From assembly GCF_900130055.1 (NCBI RefSeq), contig NZ_FQXU01000009.1, positions 137,583 to 184,513 on the forward strand: 46,931 nucleotides of DNA. The letters run 5' to 3'. A program made the position numbers and the translations under genes. The DNA comes from Clostridium intestinale DSM 6191. Its GTDB lineage: Bacteria > Bacillota > Clostridia > Clostridiales > Clostridiaceae. The notes below the pieces were generated by a model. That model saw nothing but the letters and a program-made list of their open reading frames with translations. It was not told the DNA's origin and did no database searches. This document shows positions 18,052 through 26,723 of this stretch, in pieces; positions within the stretch are counted from its first letter, which is position 1, and each line of letters opens with the position of its first letter.

Positions 18052-18362
18052 ATGATCACTCCTAAAAATTTTAAAATATCAATACCATGGATATTATACT
18101 CTATAAAGTTAGAAAAATTAAGAGGTAAATCACTATAAAAGATAAATTTAAGGCAAATATAAGGTTATTTACATAATTTGAAAGTGAATATATTAACACT
18201 TTGTAATACAATATAAATAAATGGATAAAATAAAAAGAATTATAAATTTAAAACATACAAAATATCTAATATTTGGATTTTAGAACCAGTATACTCGACA
18301 ACATTTGGTAATAGTGTTATAATTCTTTTGATTCTATTGGAAATATAAGAGGAGGGAACTTC
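18052..18362. other. Divergent intergenic region between pssA and the lipid kinase gene
   Basis: About 310 bases of very AT-rich DNA carrying the start signals of two diverging genes. A good plus-strand promoter lies at 18295-18323. I see no ORF with a ribosome binding site, no RNA gene and no clear hairpin in the rest. Confidence 0.7.
18295..18323 (+). promoter_or_regulatory. Promoter of the diacylglycerol kinase-like gene
   Basis: TCGACA (5 of 6 to consensus) and a perfect TATAAT separated by exactly 17 bases, about 40 bases upstream of the start codon. Confidence 0.8.
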
Positions 18363-19241
18363 ATGAAAAAGGTAAAATTTATTTATAATCCCTTTTCAGG
18401 AGAAAATATTATTCTTTCAGAATTAGACAAAGTAATTTCAATTCATCAAGAATTTGGATATCAAGTTTTGCCATTTAGAATAGAAAAAGGAGTAACTATA
18501 GAAGAAGCTTTAGATGAAATAGATGATTCCTATTACTATATATTGGTAGCTGGTGGAGACGGAACTGTCGATTCTCTAGTTAATGCAATGAAAAATAGAA
18601 ATATAAATATTCCTATTGGAGTATTACCAGTAGGAACTGCAAATGACTTTGCAAAATTTTTAGGAATGCCTCATGATGTAAGCACTTGTGTAAGGCAAAT
18701 ATTGTCATCTGAACCTAAAGGTGTAGATATTGGTCAAATAAATGATAAGTATTTTGTCAATGTAGCAAGTACTGGATTATTTACAGATGTTTCTCAGAAA
18801 ACGGATGTAAATCTAAAAAATACTATAGGTAAGTTAGCTTACTATTTAAAGGGGCTAGAGCAATTGCCTAATTTCAGAAAACTTAAAGTGAATTTGAAAT
18901 CAAAAGAAGCTGAATATGATGGGCATATGTATTTATTATTGGTATTTAATGGACAAACTGCTGGTAATTTCAAGCTTGCTACTAGGGCAGATGTTATGGA
19001 TGGATTTTTAGATGTTATCATGTTTAAAGCCACACCTATAAAAGAGTTAATACCACTTTTTATAAACGTGTTAAAAGGAGAACATTTAGATAACAACAAT
19101 GTACTTTATTTTAAGACAAATGATTTAATGGTTTATTCTGACGAAGATATAGTTACTGATATAGATGGTGAAAAAGGTCCTGATTTTCCTTTAAGGATAA
19201 GATGTATTAATGAAGGAATAAAAGTTTTAGGCATAAAATAG
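18363..19241 (+). CDS. Diacylglycerol kinase family lipid kinase (YegS/DgkB-like)
   Basis: A soluble 292-residue kinase of the DAGK catalytic family that phosphorylates a lipid alcohol, usually diacylglycerol to phosphatidic acid at the membrane. The nucleotide-binding GGDGT is at 64-68, followed by LPVGTANDFAKFLGMP (about 87-102), both diagnostic. The start follows GAGGAGGG. It stands opposite pssA and upstream of a membrane protein gene, so a phospholipid role fits, but the exact substrate is uncertain. Confidence 0.9.
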   Translation: MKKVKFIYNPFSGENIILSELDKVISIHQEFGYQVLPFRIEKGVTIEEALDEIDDSYYYILVAGGDGTVDSLVNAMKNRNINIPIGVLPVGTANDFAKFLGMPHDVSTCVRQILSSEPKGVDIGQINDKYFVNVASTGLFTDVSQKTDVNLKNTIGKLAYYLKGLEQLPNFRKLKVNLKSKEAEYDGHMYLLLVFNGQTAGNFKLATRADVMDGFLDVIMFKATPIKELIPLFINVLKGEHLDNNNVLYFKTNDLMVYSDEDIVTDIDGEKGPDFPLRIRCINEGIKVLGIK

Positions 19242-19290
19242 AAATTAATTTAATAATTATAAGTAGCATTAATAAGTGTTAGGGGTGTTT

Positions 19291-19944
19291 ATGAGAAGAG
19301 AGTTCTTACACTATTTCATATTGTTACTTATAATTTTTTCATTTTGTGGCATATTAACGTCTTTAAAGAAATATTGTCCTAAAAAACTCAAGAATTATGT
19401 TTTAATAGCTAGTGTTTTAGGTATGGTTTCATTTGGAGTCCAATTTTATATGTCTTTGGCTATAACTCAAGGGTATATAAATTATTTAAAACCATTAGTT
19501 TTTGTAAGTAATTTGGTGGATATATTTTTAATTCTGATAAGTCTTTATATTTTTCTAAGAAAAGAAGGATTAGAGTTTAAGTGGGCATATCTTTATATGT
19601 TTTTAATGAGCATAAGTTTTGTTATAGCCATGGTATTTATAAAATCTATTGTAAAAGTAGATAAAATATATGGATATAAGATAATATTAGCTAATGATTT
19701 CTTATATAGGATAGTTTTTATAGCAATATTAGTTATGTTATCAGTAGTTATGATAATTTATATGGGGTATAGATATACATTAAAGGTGCCGTTTATTTTA
19801 TTACTATTTTCTACTCTAATAATGATTGTAGAAAATGTTGCATATATGGCAGAAATAAGTATATTTCCTTATCCATTAATATCAGAACTGATGATAGTTA
19901 TTTTATTTCTTTATGCAATGTATAGAAGTCGAAAAATTAATTAG
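19291..19944 (+). CDS. Hypothetical membrane protein, unknown function
   Basis: A 217-residue protein with about seven hydrophobic helices spread over its whole length and few charged residues. No enzyme motif and no family that I recognise. The start at 19291 was selected because AGGGGTG precedes it; the GTG at 19276 has no site. It lies 49 bases after the lipid kinase gene and may be co-transcribed with it. It ends at a hairpin that also serves the convergent ygiQ gene. Confidence 0.7.
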   Translation: MRREFLHYFILLLIIFSFCGILTSLKKYCPKKLKNYVLIASVLGMVSFGVQFYMSLAITQGYINYLKPLVFVSNLVDIFLILISLYIFLRKEGLEFKWAYLYMFLMSISFVIAMVFIKSIVKVDKIYGYKIILANDFLYRIVFIAILVMLSVVMIIYMGYRYTLKVPFILLLFSTLIMIVENVAYMAEISIFPYPLISELMIVILFLYAMYRSRKIN

Positions 19945-19993
19945 AAAAAAACAGTATGATTTAAGTATATAAAATAAGATCATACTGTTTTTT
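19945..19993. terminator. Bidirectional terminator between membrane protein gene and ygiQ
   Basis: AAAACAGTATGAT pairs with ATCATACTGTTTT across a loop of 18 bases, with A's before and T's after. Confidence 0.88.
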
Positions 19994-19995
19994 AG

Positions 19996-21834
19996 TTATC
20001 TTTTTATAGATTTCTTTTTTATAGGGTTTTTAGGTGGAACTGGTGGAATTAGATACTTTGGACCATTTCCTATTAAATCTTCTCTTCCAGCTTTGATTAA
20101 AGCATTTTTTACTAATTTATAATTTTTAGGAACCCTATATTGAATAAGAGCTCTTTGCATATCTTTTTCTTCTTGAGTTTTAGGTGTATAAACTTTCTCA
20201 CCAGTTAATGGATTTACCCCTGTATAGTATATTGTTGTAGAAAGTGAGCCAGGAGTTGGGTAGAAATCTTGAATTTGTTCAGGGTTATATCCCATTTCTT
20301 TTACATAAAGAGCTAATTCTATAGCTGCATTTAAGTCAGAACCAGGATGAGAGCTCATTAAATAAGGAACTAAAAATTGCTTTTTACCAATAGCTTTATT
20401 TATACTAAAATATTTATTAACGAACTTGTCATAAACATCTCTGCCTGGTTTTCCCATTTGAGTTAATACTCTTGGAGATACGTGTTCAGGAGCAACTTTT
20501 AGCTGACCACTTATATGATGTTCACACAATTCTTTAAAAAACTCACCATTTTTGTCTTCTATTAAATAATCATATCTTATTCCTGAACGAATAAATACCT
20601 TTTTCATTCCAGGTAAATTTCTAACTTTTCTTAGGACTCCTAAGTATTCTTTATGATCAACAATTAAATTCTTACATGGTTTTGGGAACATACATTGTTT
20701 GTTTTTACATGTTCCATGTTCTTCTTGAAGTTTACAGGACTTATGTCTAAAATTAGCAGTAGGTCCTCCAATATCATGGATATATCCTTTGAAGTCATCT
20801 AAAGTAGTAAGAAGTTTCGCTTCATCTACAATAGAGTCTCCACTTCTGTTTTGAATGATTCTTCCTTGGTGGAAAGTTAAGGCGCAAAAGGAGCAAGAAC
20901 CATAACATCCTCTATGAGAAGTTATAGAGAACTTAACCTCAGTTATAGCAGGAATACCGCCTAAAGAGTCATACATTGGATGTGGTATTCTTGTAAAAGG
21001 AAGATTATATGTTAAATCCATCTCTTCTTGAGTTAAAGGAAGCTGAGGAGGATTTTGAACTAAATATCTATCCCCGTGAGGTTGAACTATAGTTTTCCCT
21101 CTAATTGGATCTTGTTCTAGAGATTCAAGTTTGTAACTTTCCCCATAAGCAGACTTATTACTAGCACAGTCTTCAAAAGAAGGTGTTTCAACATAATTTC
21201 TTAAGTTAGAAATATCCTTAGTTAAATAGCAGGTTCCTTTAACATCATTTATTTTAGAGATATCCATTCCATAGCTAAGTAGATCTGCTATTTGAATTAT
21301 AGTTTTTTCTCCCATTCCGTATATAAGAAGATTAGCCTTAGAATCTAACAATATGCTTCTTCTAACCTTATTGTCCCAATAGTCATAATGAGCAAATCTT
21401 CTAAGTGAAGCCTCAATACCACCTATTACAATTGGTATATCCTTAAAAGCCTCTCTAATTCTATTACAATAAACAATTACAGCTCTATCAGGTCTATATC
21501 CAGATTTACCACCAGGGGAATAAAAATCATCACTTCTTTTTCTTTTGGCAGCAGTATAATGATTAACCATAGAATCTATATTACCTGAATTAACTAAGAA
21601 ACCATATTTAGGTCTACCTAATTTTTTAAAATCATCAGCATTATTCCATTTAGGTTGAGGGATTATCCCTACAGAGTAACCTTGGGATTCGAGGGTTCTT
21701 CCGATAATAGCAGTACCAAAAGAAGGGTGATCAACATAGGCATCTCCAGTAACTATAATAAAATCTAATTGTTTTATATTATTTTTCTTTAAATCTTCCG
21801 TAGAAACAGGTAAAAATTTCTTATGTAAATTCAT
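19996..21834 (-). CDS. YgiQ family radical SAM protein
   Basis: A 612-residue iron-sulfur protein. The N-terminal part resembles a cobalamin-binding-like fold ([16 protein letters not shown] at about 25-40). The radical SAM cluster motif is C310-x3-C314-x2-C317 ([11 protein letters not shown]), followed by the [16 protein letters not shown] segment characteristic of the family. The reaction is unknown for YgiQ proteins. AAAGG lies before the start and a terminator follows. Family identification is secure; the function is not. Confidence 0.93.
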   Translation of the reverse strand: MNLHKKFLPVSTEDLKKNNIKQLDFIIVTGDAYVDHPSFGTAIIGRTLESQGYSVGIIPQPKWNNADDFKKLGRPKYGFLVNSGNIDSMVNHYTAAKRKRSDDFYSPGGKSGYRPDRAVIVYCNRIREAFKDIPIVIGGIEASLRRFAHYDYWDNKVRRSILLDSKANLLIYGMGEKTIIQIADLLSYGMDISKINDVKGTCYLTKDISNLRNYVETPSFEDCASNKSAYGESYKLESLEQDPIRGKTIVQPHGDRYLVQNPPQLPLTQEEMDLTYNLPFTRIPHPMYDSLGGIPAITEVKFSITSHRGCYGSCSFCALTFHQGRIIQNRSGDSIVDEAKLLTTLDDFKGYIHDIGGPTANFRHKSCKLQEEHGTCKNKQCMFPKPCKNLIVDHKEYLGVLRKVRNLPGMKKVFIRSGIRYDYLIEDKNGEFFKELCEHHISGQLKVAPEHVSPRVLTQMGKPGRDVYDKFVNKYFSINKAIGKKQFLVPYLMSSHPGSDLNAAIELALYVKEMGYNPEQIQDFYPTPGSLSTTIYYTGVNPLTGEKVYTPKTQEEKDMQRALIQYRVPKNYKLVKNALIKAGREDLIGNGPKYLIPPVPPKNPIKKKSIKR

Positions 21835-21982
21835 TAATTAAACTACCTTTCGTTTTAAGTTTTATAATTAATATATAATAACACAAGAAGTTAAAGATTA
21901 TCAACTTTAAAGCAACGAAATGAAAAGTTTTTAGTTGCTTTTTTAGAAGAAAAGAATATAATAAAGTAGGGAATTAAATATT

Positions 21983-22158
21983 ATATTTTTGTGAGGCTCC
22001 TACATAGACACACGCTACTGCCCAGAAACATCGAGAGATGCCAACGGGTCAGGAGGTATTATCGAAAGAAGGTATTACCTAATGTAGCTAGAGAATTAAC
22101 TCTTAAGCTTTGTAGTGCTAAAACTCAGAATTAAAGTTAATATCTTTAATTGAATTTT
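21983..22158 (+). ncRNA. M-box (ykoK) magnesium riboswitch
   Basis: The conserved M-box elements appear in order: GTGAGGCTCCTACAT (21991-22005), GCTACTGCCCA, a GAGA-capped stem with GCCAACGGGTCA (about 22040-22052), and the returning AATGTAGCTAG (22081-22091) that pairs with CTACAT. The class senses Mg2+ and normally switches genes off when Mg2+ is high. The 5' AGGCTC can also pair with GAGCCT of the terminator's left arm, so competing folds exist. It precedes a MgtE-domain gene. Confidence 0.95.
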
Positions 22159-22186
22159 AGAGCCTTTTAGGCTCTTTTTATTTTTT
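22159..22186 (+). terminator. Terminator controlled by the M-box riboswitch
   Basis: AGAGCC / GGCTCT with loop TTTTA, followed by TTTTATTTTTT. It lies directly after the aptamer, as expected for transcription control. Confidence 0.92.
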
Positions 22187-22211
22187 AAATTTTAAGGTGG
22201 TGAAAGAAAAG

Positions 22212-22298
22212 ATGGAGGCTGGACCTCAAGGTGATACGTATAATAATTTGATAATTTTACAAAAACTTGAAGGGATGGTTCTCTTAAATTTTCTTTAA
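22212..22298 (+). CDS. Putative leader peptide between the M-box and the MgtE-domain gene
   Basis: A 28-codon ORF starting MEAGPQGDTY and ending GMVLLNFL. AAGGTGG lies 11 bases before its ATG, which is usable though somewhat far. The N-terminal part holds acidic residues and a proline; the rest is hydrophobic. Its last third crosses the left arm of a strong hairpin (22269-22314) whose right arm can otherwise bind the next gene's Shine-Dalgarno. This makes a cis-acting regulatory ORF plausible, as with leader peptides of other Mg2+ transport genes. Whether it is translated is not known. Confidence 0.45.
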   Translation: MEAGPQGDTYNNLIILQKLEGMVLLNFL

Positions 22299-22346
22299 CT
22301 GAATCCATTCCTTCAAAAAGGAAAAACTAAATAAGGAGGAATGGAT
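22269..22346 (+). promoter_or_regulatory. Mutually exclusive hairpins controlling the MgtE-domain gene's ribosome binding site
   Basis: Fold A: 22269-22281 (GAAGGGATGGTTC) pairs with 22301-22314, 13 pairs including one G-U and one bulged T. Fold B: 22303-22314 (ATCCATTCCTTC) pairs with 22335-22346, 12 pairs with one G-U, covering all of AAGGAGG except its two A's and ending at the base before the ATG. The same right arm serves both folds, so they exclude each other. Fold A frees the ribosome binding site and fold B hides it. No U-tract follows either one, so this would act on translation. Confidence 0.65.
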
Positions 22347-23612
22347 ATGATAAAACTAAACGTATTTCTTTATAGTTCCATAATAGATAGAAAGGTTTAT
22401 GATGAATTTGGAGATGTTTTAGGTGTACTAAAAGATGTTTATGTAACTGCTGAAGAGGGATATCCAAGAGCAATTGGTTATAGGGTTAAAAGAGGCAGTG
22501 TTATGTATGAATATGAATTCAGAACAATAGAATTTTATCTAAATGACTCTAACAAGGTTTTAATAAAAACTAAAGGAAGTAAGGAAATACTTCCTAGAAG
22601 TTATAGCTTTTTATTATCACAAAACTTGCTAGATAAAAGCATAGTGGATGTTAATGGTAAAAAGGTAGTTAGGGTTAATGACTTAAGAATTGCAGAGATA
22701 GCTGGAGAGTATAGAGTAATAGCTGTTGAAACTGGTTCTTCAGCCTTATATAGAAGAAAAGGATTAGAATCAGTAGCAAGGATTATTACAAAGTTTATGA
22801 AGAAAGAAATGGAAGATCAAGTCATCATGTGGGATGATGTTGAGTCTCTAGAATTAATTAAGGATTCTTTACAAATTTCTGTACCATATAAAAAACTGTC
22901 TACTCTACATCCAGCAGATTTAGCAGATATCTTAGAGACATTGGACTCTAAGAATAGAAGAAAGATATTTGAAACGTTAGATGAGGATTTAGTAGCGGAT
23001 ACATTGGAAGAAATGGAACCAGAATATAAAGGTACAGCAATTAAAGAACTCTCAGAGTTAAAACAAGCTGAGATCTTAGAGAATCTACCTAACGATGAAA
23101 TAGCAGATATTTTAGACGAGTTAGATGATGAATCTAGAGAAAAAATCCTATTCAACCTAGAAAAAGAAGATGCAGATGAGGTTAAAGAGTTACTATCTTA
23201 TGAAGATGAAACAGCAGGTAGTATAATGAATAAGGACTTTATTGCATTAAATATAGATATATCTGTAAAAGAGACTATTGAAATATTTAAAGAAACAGAA
23301 CCGGATGAAGAGGTTATGTATTCAGTTTACATTATAGATAGCGAAGAAAGGCTTTTGGGGAGTGTTTCTTTAAAAGATTTAGTTATGAATGATTCTGATG
23401 TTAAATTAAAAGATATAATGAATGATAAAATTCAAACTGCAAATTATAAGGAATCTTTATCTGAACTTGTGGATAAGGTAACTAAATACGATCTTTTATC
23501 TATTCCAGTTTTGGACGAAGAAAATAGGTTGTTAGGAGTCGTATTAACTCACGATGTTGTAGATGAAATATTACTTCCAGCATGGAGAAAAAAATCAAAG
23601 AAAAATGTTTAA
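22347..23612 (+). CDS. Soluble PRC-barrel / MgtE N-domain / CBS-pair protein (no transport domain)
   Basis: A 421-residue cytoplasmic protein. In order: PRC-barrel-like segments (about 1-165), the MgtE intracellular N domain (about 185-285; LHPADLADILETLD, ADILDELDDESREKI), and a pair of CBS domains (about 285-410). In MgtE channels the N and CBS domains bind Mg2+ and gate the pore, but here the chain ends (WRKKSKKNV) where the membrane domain should begin; no hydrophobic helix exists. It may act as a Mg2+ sensor for a transporter encoded elsewhere. The start at 22347 has AAGGAGG at correct spacing; the ATG at 22341 is too close. It is under M-box control. Confidence 0.88.
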   Translation: MIKLNVFLYSSIIDRKVYDEFGDVLGVLKDVYVTAEEGYPRAIGYRVKRGSVMYEYEFRTIEFYLNDSNKVLIKTKGSKEILPRSYSFLLSQNLLDKSIVDVNGKKVVRVNDLRIAEIAGEYRVIAVETGSSALYRRKGLESVARIITKFMKKEMEDQVIMWDDVESLELIKDSLQISVPYKKLSTLHPADLADILETLDSKNRRKIFETLDEDLVADTLEEMEPEYKGTAIKELSELKQAEILENLPNDEIADILDELDDESREKILFNLEKEDADEVKELLSYEDETAGSIMNKDFIALNIDISVKETIEIFKETEPDEEVMYSVYIIDSEERLLGSVSLKDLVMNDSDVKLKDIMNDKIQTANYKESLSELVDKVTKYDLLSIPVLDEENRLLGVVLTHDVVDEILLPAWRKKSKKNV

Positions 23613-23618
23613 TATATT

Positions 23619-23658
23619 AAAAGACTATGAAATTAATAACTTCATAGTCTTTTAAGTT
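23619..23658 (+). terminator. Terminator of the MgtE-domain gene
   Basis: AAAAGACTATGAA pairs exactly with TTCATAGTCTTTT across a 9-base loop, followed by AAGTTTT. It closes the M-box unit after a single gene. Confidence 0.9.
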
Positions 23659-23692
23659 TTATAAATATTAGAATAGTTTTTATAAAAACATA

Positions 23693-23720
23693 TTGACTTT
23701 TAATTTTAATAGAATATAAT
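23693..23720 (+). promoter_or_regulatory. Promoter of the T-box/cysK unit
   Basis: TTGACT (5 of 6) and a perfect TATAAT with 16 bases between, about 40 bases before the T-box leader. Confidence 0.82.
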
Positions 23721-23757
23721 TATATTATACAAACCATATCAGATTAGTGGGAATTTT

Positions 23758-23967
23758 AGCGATGATAAAGTAGAGTATCATAAACAGTTAGTTTAAGAGA
23801 GAAGACGGTGGTGGAAAGTCTTTACTAAAGTTTTTGAGAAGTGCACTTTTGAGCTGATACCTGAAATTTATAGTAGGGTTATCCGGGAGTCAGCCGTTAT
23901 AATGACAAAACACGAGAGTGTTTAAAAGCTGAGGCATTATTGTCTAATTAGAGTGGAACCGCGGGAT
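23758..23967 (+). ncRNA. T-box riboswitch, cysteine specifier
   Basis: The leader contains GATGATAAAG, the AGAGAG element, the GGTGGTG apical segment of stem I, and the conserved T-box bulge TGGAACCGCGG at 23954-23964. The likely specifier codon is TGC at 23842-23844, followed by the usual purine (A), which means tRNA-Cys. This agrees with cysK downstream. Uncharged tRNA-Cys would stabilise the antiterminator and allow cysteine synthesis. Confidence 0.93.
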
Positions 23968-24010
23968 ATCTCGTCTCTTTATTTTATAATTGAGATTGAG
24001 ATTTTTTTTA
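23968..24010 (+). terminator. T-box-controlled terminator before cysK
   Basis: ATCTC-G-TCTC pairs with GAGA-TT-GAGAT, followed by a run of eight T's. It overlaps the 3' side of the T-box antiterminator region. Confidence 0.85.
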
Positions 24011-24061
24011 TTAGTAGTAAAATAAAAAGATATAAATATATATTAATATGGAGGGAAAATT

Positions 24062-24970
24062 ATGATTTATAACAGTGCATTAGAATTAGTAGGAAATACA
24101 CCTATACTAAAAGTAAATAGTTTAGTTGATGAAAATTCAGCAGAGGTTTATGTTAAATTAGAGAAATTTAACTTAGGGGGAAGTGTTAAGGACAGAGCTG
24201 CTTTAGGAATGATTGAAAAAGCAGAAGAACTAGGATTAATAAAAGCTGGTGATACTTTGGTTGAACCAACCTCTGGTAATACAGGAATAGCCTTAGCTCT
24301 AATAGGAAAATTAAAAGGATATAAAGTAGTTATTACTATGCCAGAAACAATGAGTAAAGAAAGAAGAGATCTTTTAAAAGCTTATGGTGCTGATTTAATA
24401 TTAACAGAAGGCGCTAAAGGTATGAAAGGTGCTATAGCAAAAGCTACTGAATTAGTTGAAGAGTTTGGCTATTTTATGCCACAACAATTCTTAAATTTAG
24501 CAAACCCAGAAAAACACTATGCAACAACAGCTGAAGAAATATTGAAAGATCTACCTGAAATAAATGCATTTGTTTCAGGAGTAGGAACTGGTGGAACAAT
24601 TACTGGAGTAGGTAAAAATATTAAAAGTAAAAAATCTGACGTTCAAATAATAGCAGTTGAACCAGCGAAATCTCCAGTTTTAGCAGGTGGAAATCCAGGA
24701 CCACACAAAATCCAAGGAATTGGAGCCGGATTTATTCCAGATATATATGATAGCTCAGTTGTGGATGAAATAATTTCAGTAACAGAAGAAGACTCATTTA
24801 AAACTGCAAAAGAATTTGCTGAAAAAGAAGGCGTGTTAATTGGAATTTCTGCTGGTGGAGCCTTATATGTAGCTTTACAAGTTGCTAAAAAACTTGGCAA
24901 AGGTAAAAAAGTATTAACAGTTGCTCCAGATGGAGGAGAAAAATATATTTCTATGGGTCTTTACGAATAA
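24062..24970 (+). CDS. cysK: Cysteine synthase A (O-acetylserine sulfhydrylase)
   Basis: A PLP enzyme (302 residues) that makes cysteine from O-acetylserine and sulfide. The PLP lysine is K43 in LGGSVKDRAA. The phosphate- and substrate-binding PTSGNTGIALA (about 68-78), the GTGGTITGVG loop (about 177-186) and ISAGGALY near the end are all present, as is typical of CysK rather than CBS-type enzymes. GGAGGG precedes the start. It is a single-gene unit under a tRNA-Cys T-box, which confirms the pathway. Confidence 0.96.
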   Translation: MIYNSALELVGNTPILKVNSLVDENSAEVYVKLEKFNLGGSVKDRAALGMIEKAEELGLIKAGDTLVEPTSGNTGIALALIGKLKGYKVVITMPETMSKERRDLLKAYGADLILTEGAKGMKGAIAKATELVEEFGYFMPQQFLNLANPEKHYATTAEEILKDLPEINAFVSGVGTGGTITGVGKNIKSKKSDVQIIAVEPAKSPVLAGGNPGPHKIQGIGAGFIPDIYDSSVVDEIISVTEEDSFKTAKEFAEKEGVLIGISAGGALYVALQVAKKLGKGKKVLTVAPDGGEKYISMGLYE

Positions 24971-24998
24971 AAAATAGATTAAATTAAATATGTAGAAG

Positions 24999-25038
24999 CA
25001 AGAGAATGCTATTGATTATTGGCATTCTCTTTTTTTTA
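24999..25038 (+). terminator. Terminator of cysK
   Basis: AGAGAATGC / GCATTCTCT, loop of 12 bases, followed by eight T's. Confidence 0.93.
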
Positions 25039-25120
25039 TATTAAAGTATTAAGTATATAATGTTATAATAAAATGTAAGAGTTTGCAGTTTTTAAGTTGA
25101 AATAGTAAGGAGAATAGAAA

Positions 25121-25825
25121 ATGATATCGACCAGATTTGCAAAAATATTAAGAATTCTTCCAGAAGGGTTATTTATAGCTTTAGCAAAAAGAATTGCTTA
25201 TGGATATATAAAAAAGTACGCTAATATACACATAATGGGACAGGAGAATATTGATAAAGTTAGTGGTTCAAAAATATTTGTTTGCAATCATCTAAGTAAC
25301 TCAGATGGACTAATTTTAAGTAAAATACTTAAAGATAGATATGATCCGTATTTTATTGCTGGGGTAAAACTGTCAAATGATCCAGTAACAAGTTTAGGGA
25401 CTAAAATAGTAAAAACTATAAACATAAAGCCCAATTCTGCAGATAAGGAAGCTTTAACTAATATAATTAAAGTTGTTAAGGAAGGGGATAATATCTTTAT
25501 ATTTCCAGAAGGAACTAGAAGCAGAACTGGATCAATGATAGAGGCGAAAAAAGGTATAATTTTAATAGCAAAACTAACTAAAGCACCAATAGTTCCTATT
25601 GGAATTTGGGGAAGTGAAAAACTTTTGCCTATTAATAAAGATGGGGATATGGCTAAAGAAAAATGGAATCATGCTGATGTGAATATAAAAATTGGAGAAA
25701 CTATAACTATTCCAGAGAAAGAGAAAAATGAAGATAAACACCAATATGAAAATAGAATACTAAACTCTATAATGACAAGCATAGCTAAGCAGCTACCTAA
25801 AGAATATAGAGGATTTTATTCATAA
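25121..25825 (+). CDS. plsC: 1-acyl-sn-glycerol-3-phosphate acyltransferase
   Basis: A PlsC-family acyltransferase (234 residues) that adds the second fatty acid to lysophosphatidic acid, giving phosphatidic acid for membrane lipids. The catalytic HX4D motif is H57-LSNS-D62. The substrate-binding FPEGTR lies at 128-133, and IVPIGIWG follows. A hydrophobic, amphipathic N-terminus likely touches the membrane. AAGGAG precedes the start, and nth follows after 15 bases with no terminator between. Confidence 0.92.
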   Translation: MISTRFAKILRILPEGLFIALAKRIAYGYIKKYANIHIMGQENIDKVSGSKIFVCNHLSNSDGLILSKILKDRYDPYFIAGVKLSNDPVTSLGTKIVKTINIKPNSADKEALTNIIKVVKEGDNIFIFPEGTRSRTGSMIEAKKGIILIAKLTKAPIVPIGIWGSEKLLPINKDGDMAKEKWNHADVNIKIGETITIPEKEKNEDKHQYENRILNSIMTSIAKQLPKEYRGFYS

Positions 25826-25840
25826 AAAAGAGGCGATATA

Positions 25841-26482
25841 ATGAAAAAGAAAACAAGAGAAATATTAGAGAAATTAAAAGAAGAATATCCAGATGCTTCA
25901 TGTGAATTAAATCATAAGTCACCATTCCAACTTTTAGTAGCAACTATACTATCAGCTCAAACTACCGATAAAAAAGTGAATGAAGTAACAGAGAGTATGT
26001 TTGAAGAGTATCCGGACTTAGATAGCTTTCTTAATTTAACGCAAGAAGAAATAGAAGAAAGAATAAAAAAGATAGGTTTGTATAGAAATAAAGCTAAAAA
26101 TATATACATAATGTGTAGGCAGTTAAAAGAAACCTTTAATGGAGAAGTACCTAAAACTATGGAGCAAATAGTTTCTTTAGCTGGTGCAGGGAGAAAGACT
26201 GCAAATGTAGTTTTGTCTAATGCTTTTGGTGTTCCAGCTATAGCTGTAGATACACATGTGTTTAGGGTATCAAATAGAATAGGTCTAGCTAAAGCAAAAG
26301 ATGTTCAAGAAACTGAAAATCAGTTAATGAAGGAGTTACCTAAAAAAGAATGGAGTTTAGCCCACCATCTTTTGATTTTCCATGGAAGACGTTGTTGTTA
26401 TGCTAGAAAACCTAATTGTTCTGAGTGTGTTATTAATGATAAGTGTAATTATTATAAAGATAATAAAAAGGTTGTGTTATAG
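25841..26482 (+). CDS. nth: Endonuclease III
   Basis: A bifunctional DNA glycosylase/AP lyase (213 residues) removing oxidised pyrimidines. Visible are the helix-hairpin-helix LAGAGRKTA (113-121, with Ala where LPGVG is more usual), the catalytic K119 and D137 (VDTHV), and the cluster ligands C186-x6-C193-x2-C196-x5-C202, exactly the Nth spacing. GAGGCG precedes the start. It is probably co-transcribed with plsC. Its stop codon lies inside the terminator hairpin. Confidence 0.96.
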   Translation: MKKKTREILEKLKEEYPDASCELNHKSPFQLLVATILSAQTTDKKVNEVTESMFEEYPDLDSFLNLTQEEIEERIKKIGLYRNKAKNIYIMCRQLKETFNGEVPKTMEQIVSLAGAGRKTANVVLSNAFGVPAIAVDTHVFRVSNRIGLAKAKDVQETENQLMKELPKKEWSLAHHLLIFHGRRCCYARKPNCSECVINDKCNYYKDNKKVVL

Positions 26483-26496
26483 GCACAACCTTTTTA
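26465..26496 (+). terminator. Terminator overlapping the end of nth
   Basis: AAAAAGGTTGTG pairs with CACAACCTTTTT around TTATAGG. The left arm is the last coding bases of nth and the stop codon lies in the loop region. Confidence 0.92.
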
Positions 26497-26723
26497 TATT
26501 TACTCAGTGAATTTTCAATAAAATTACAATTATTTGTCATAATATACATAATTGTGATTATTTATGAAGAAAAACGATTAAAAAGACTTTATTTTGTAAT
26601 AAAATAAAAGATTAATGCATACAAAAAATATAGGAAATAATGTAATAAAATACTATAATATAGACTATAAGGAAAAAAGCCTAAATATTTAAAGTCAAGT
26701 TTGTATATGGGAAGGAACTGAGT

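Noticed and set aside
22347-23612. Calling the gene a complete MgtE magnesium transporter
   Set aside because: There is no hydrophobic segment after the CBS domains; the reading frame stops and a terminator follows.
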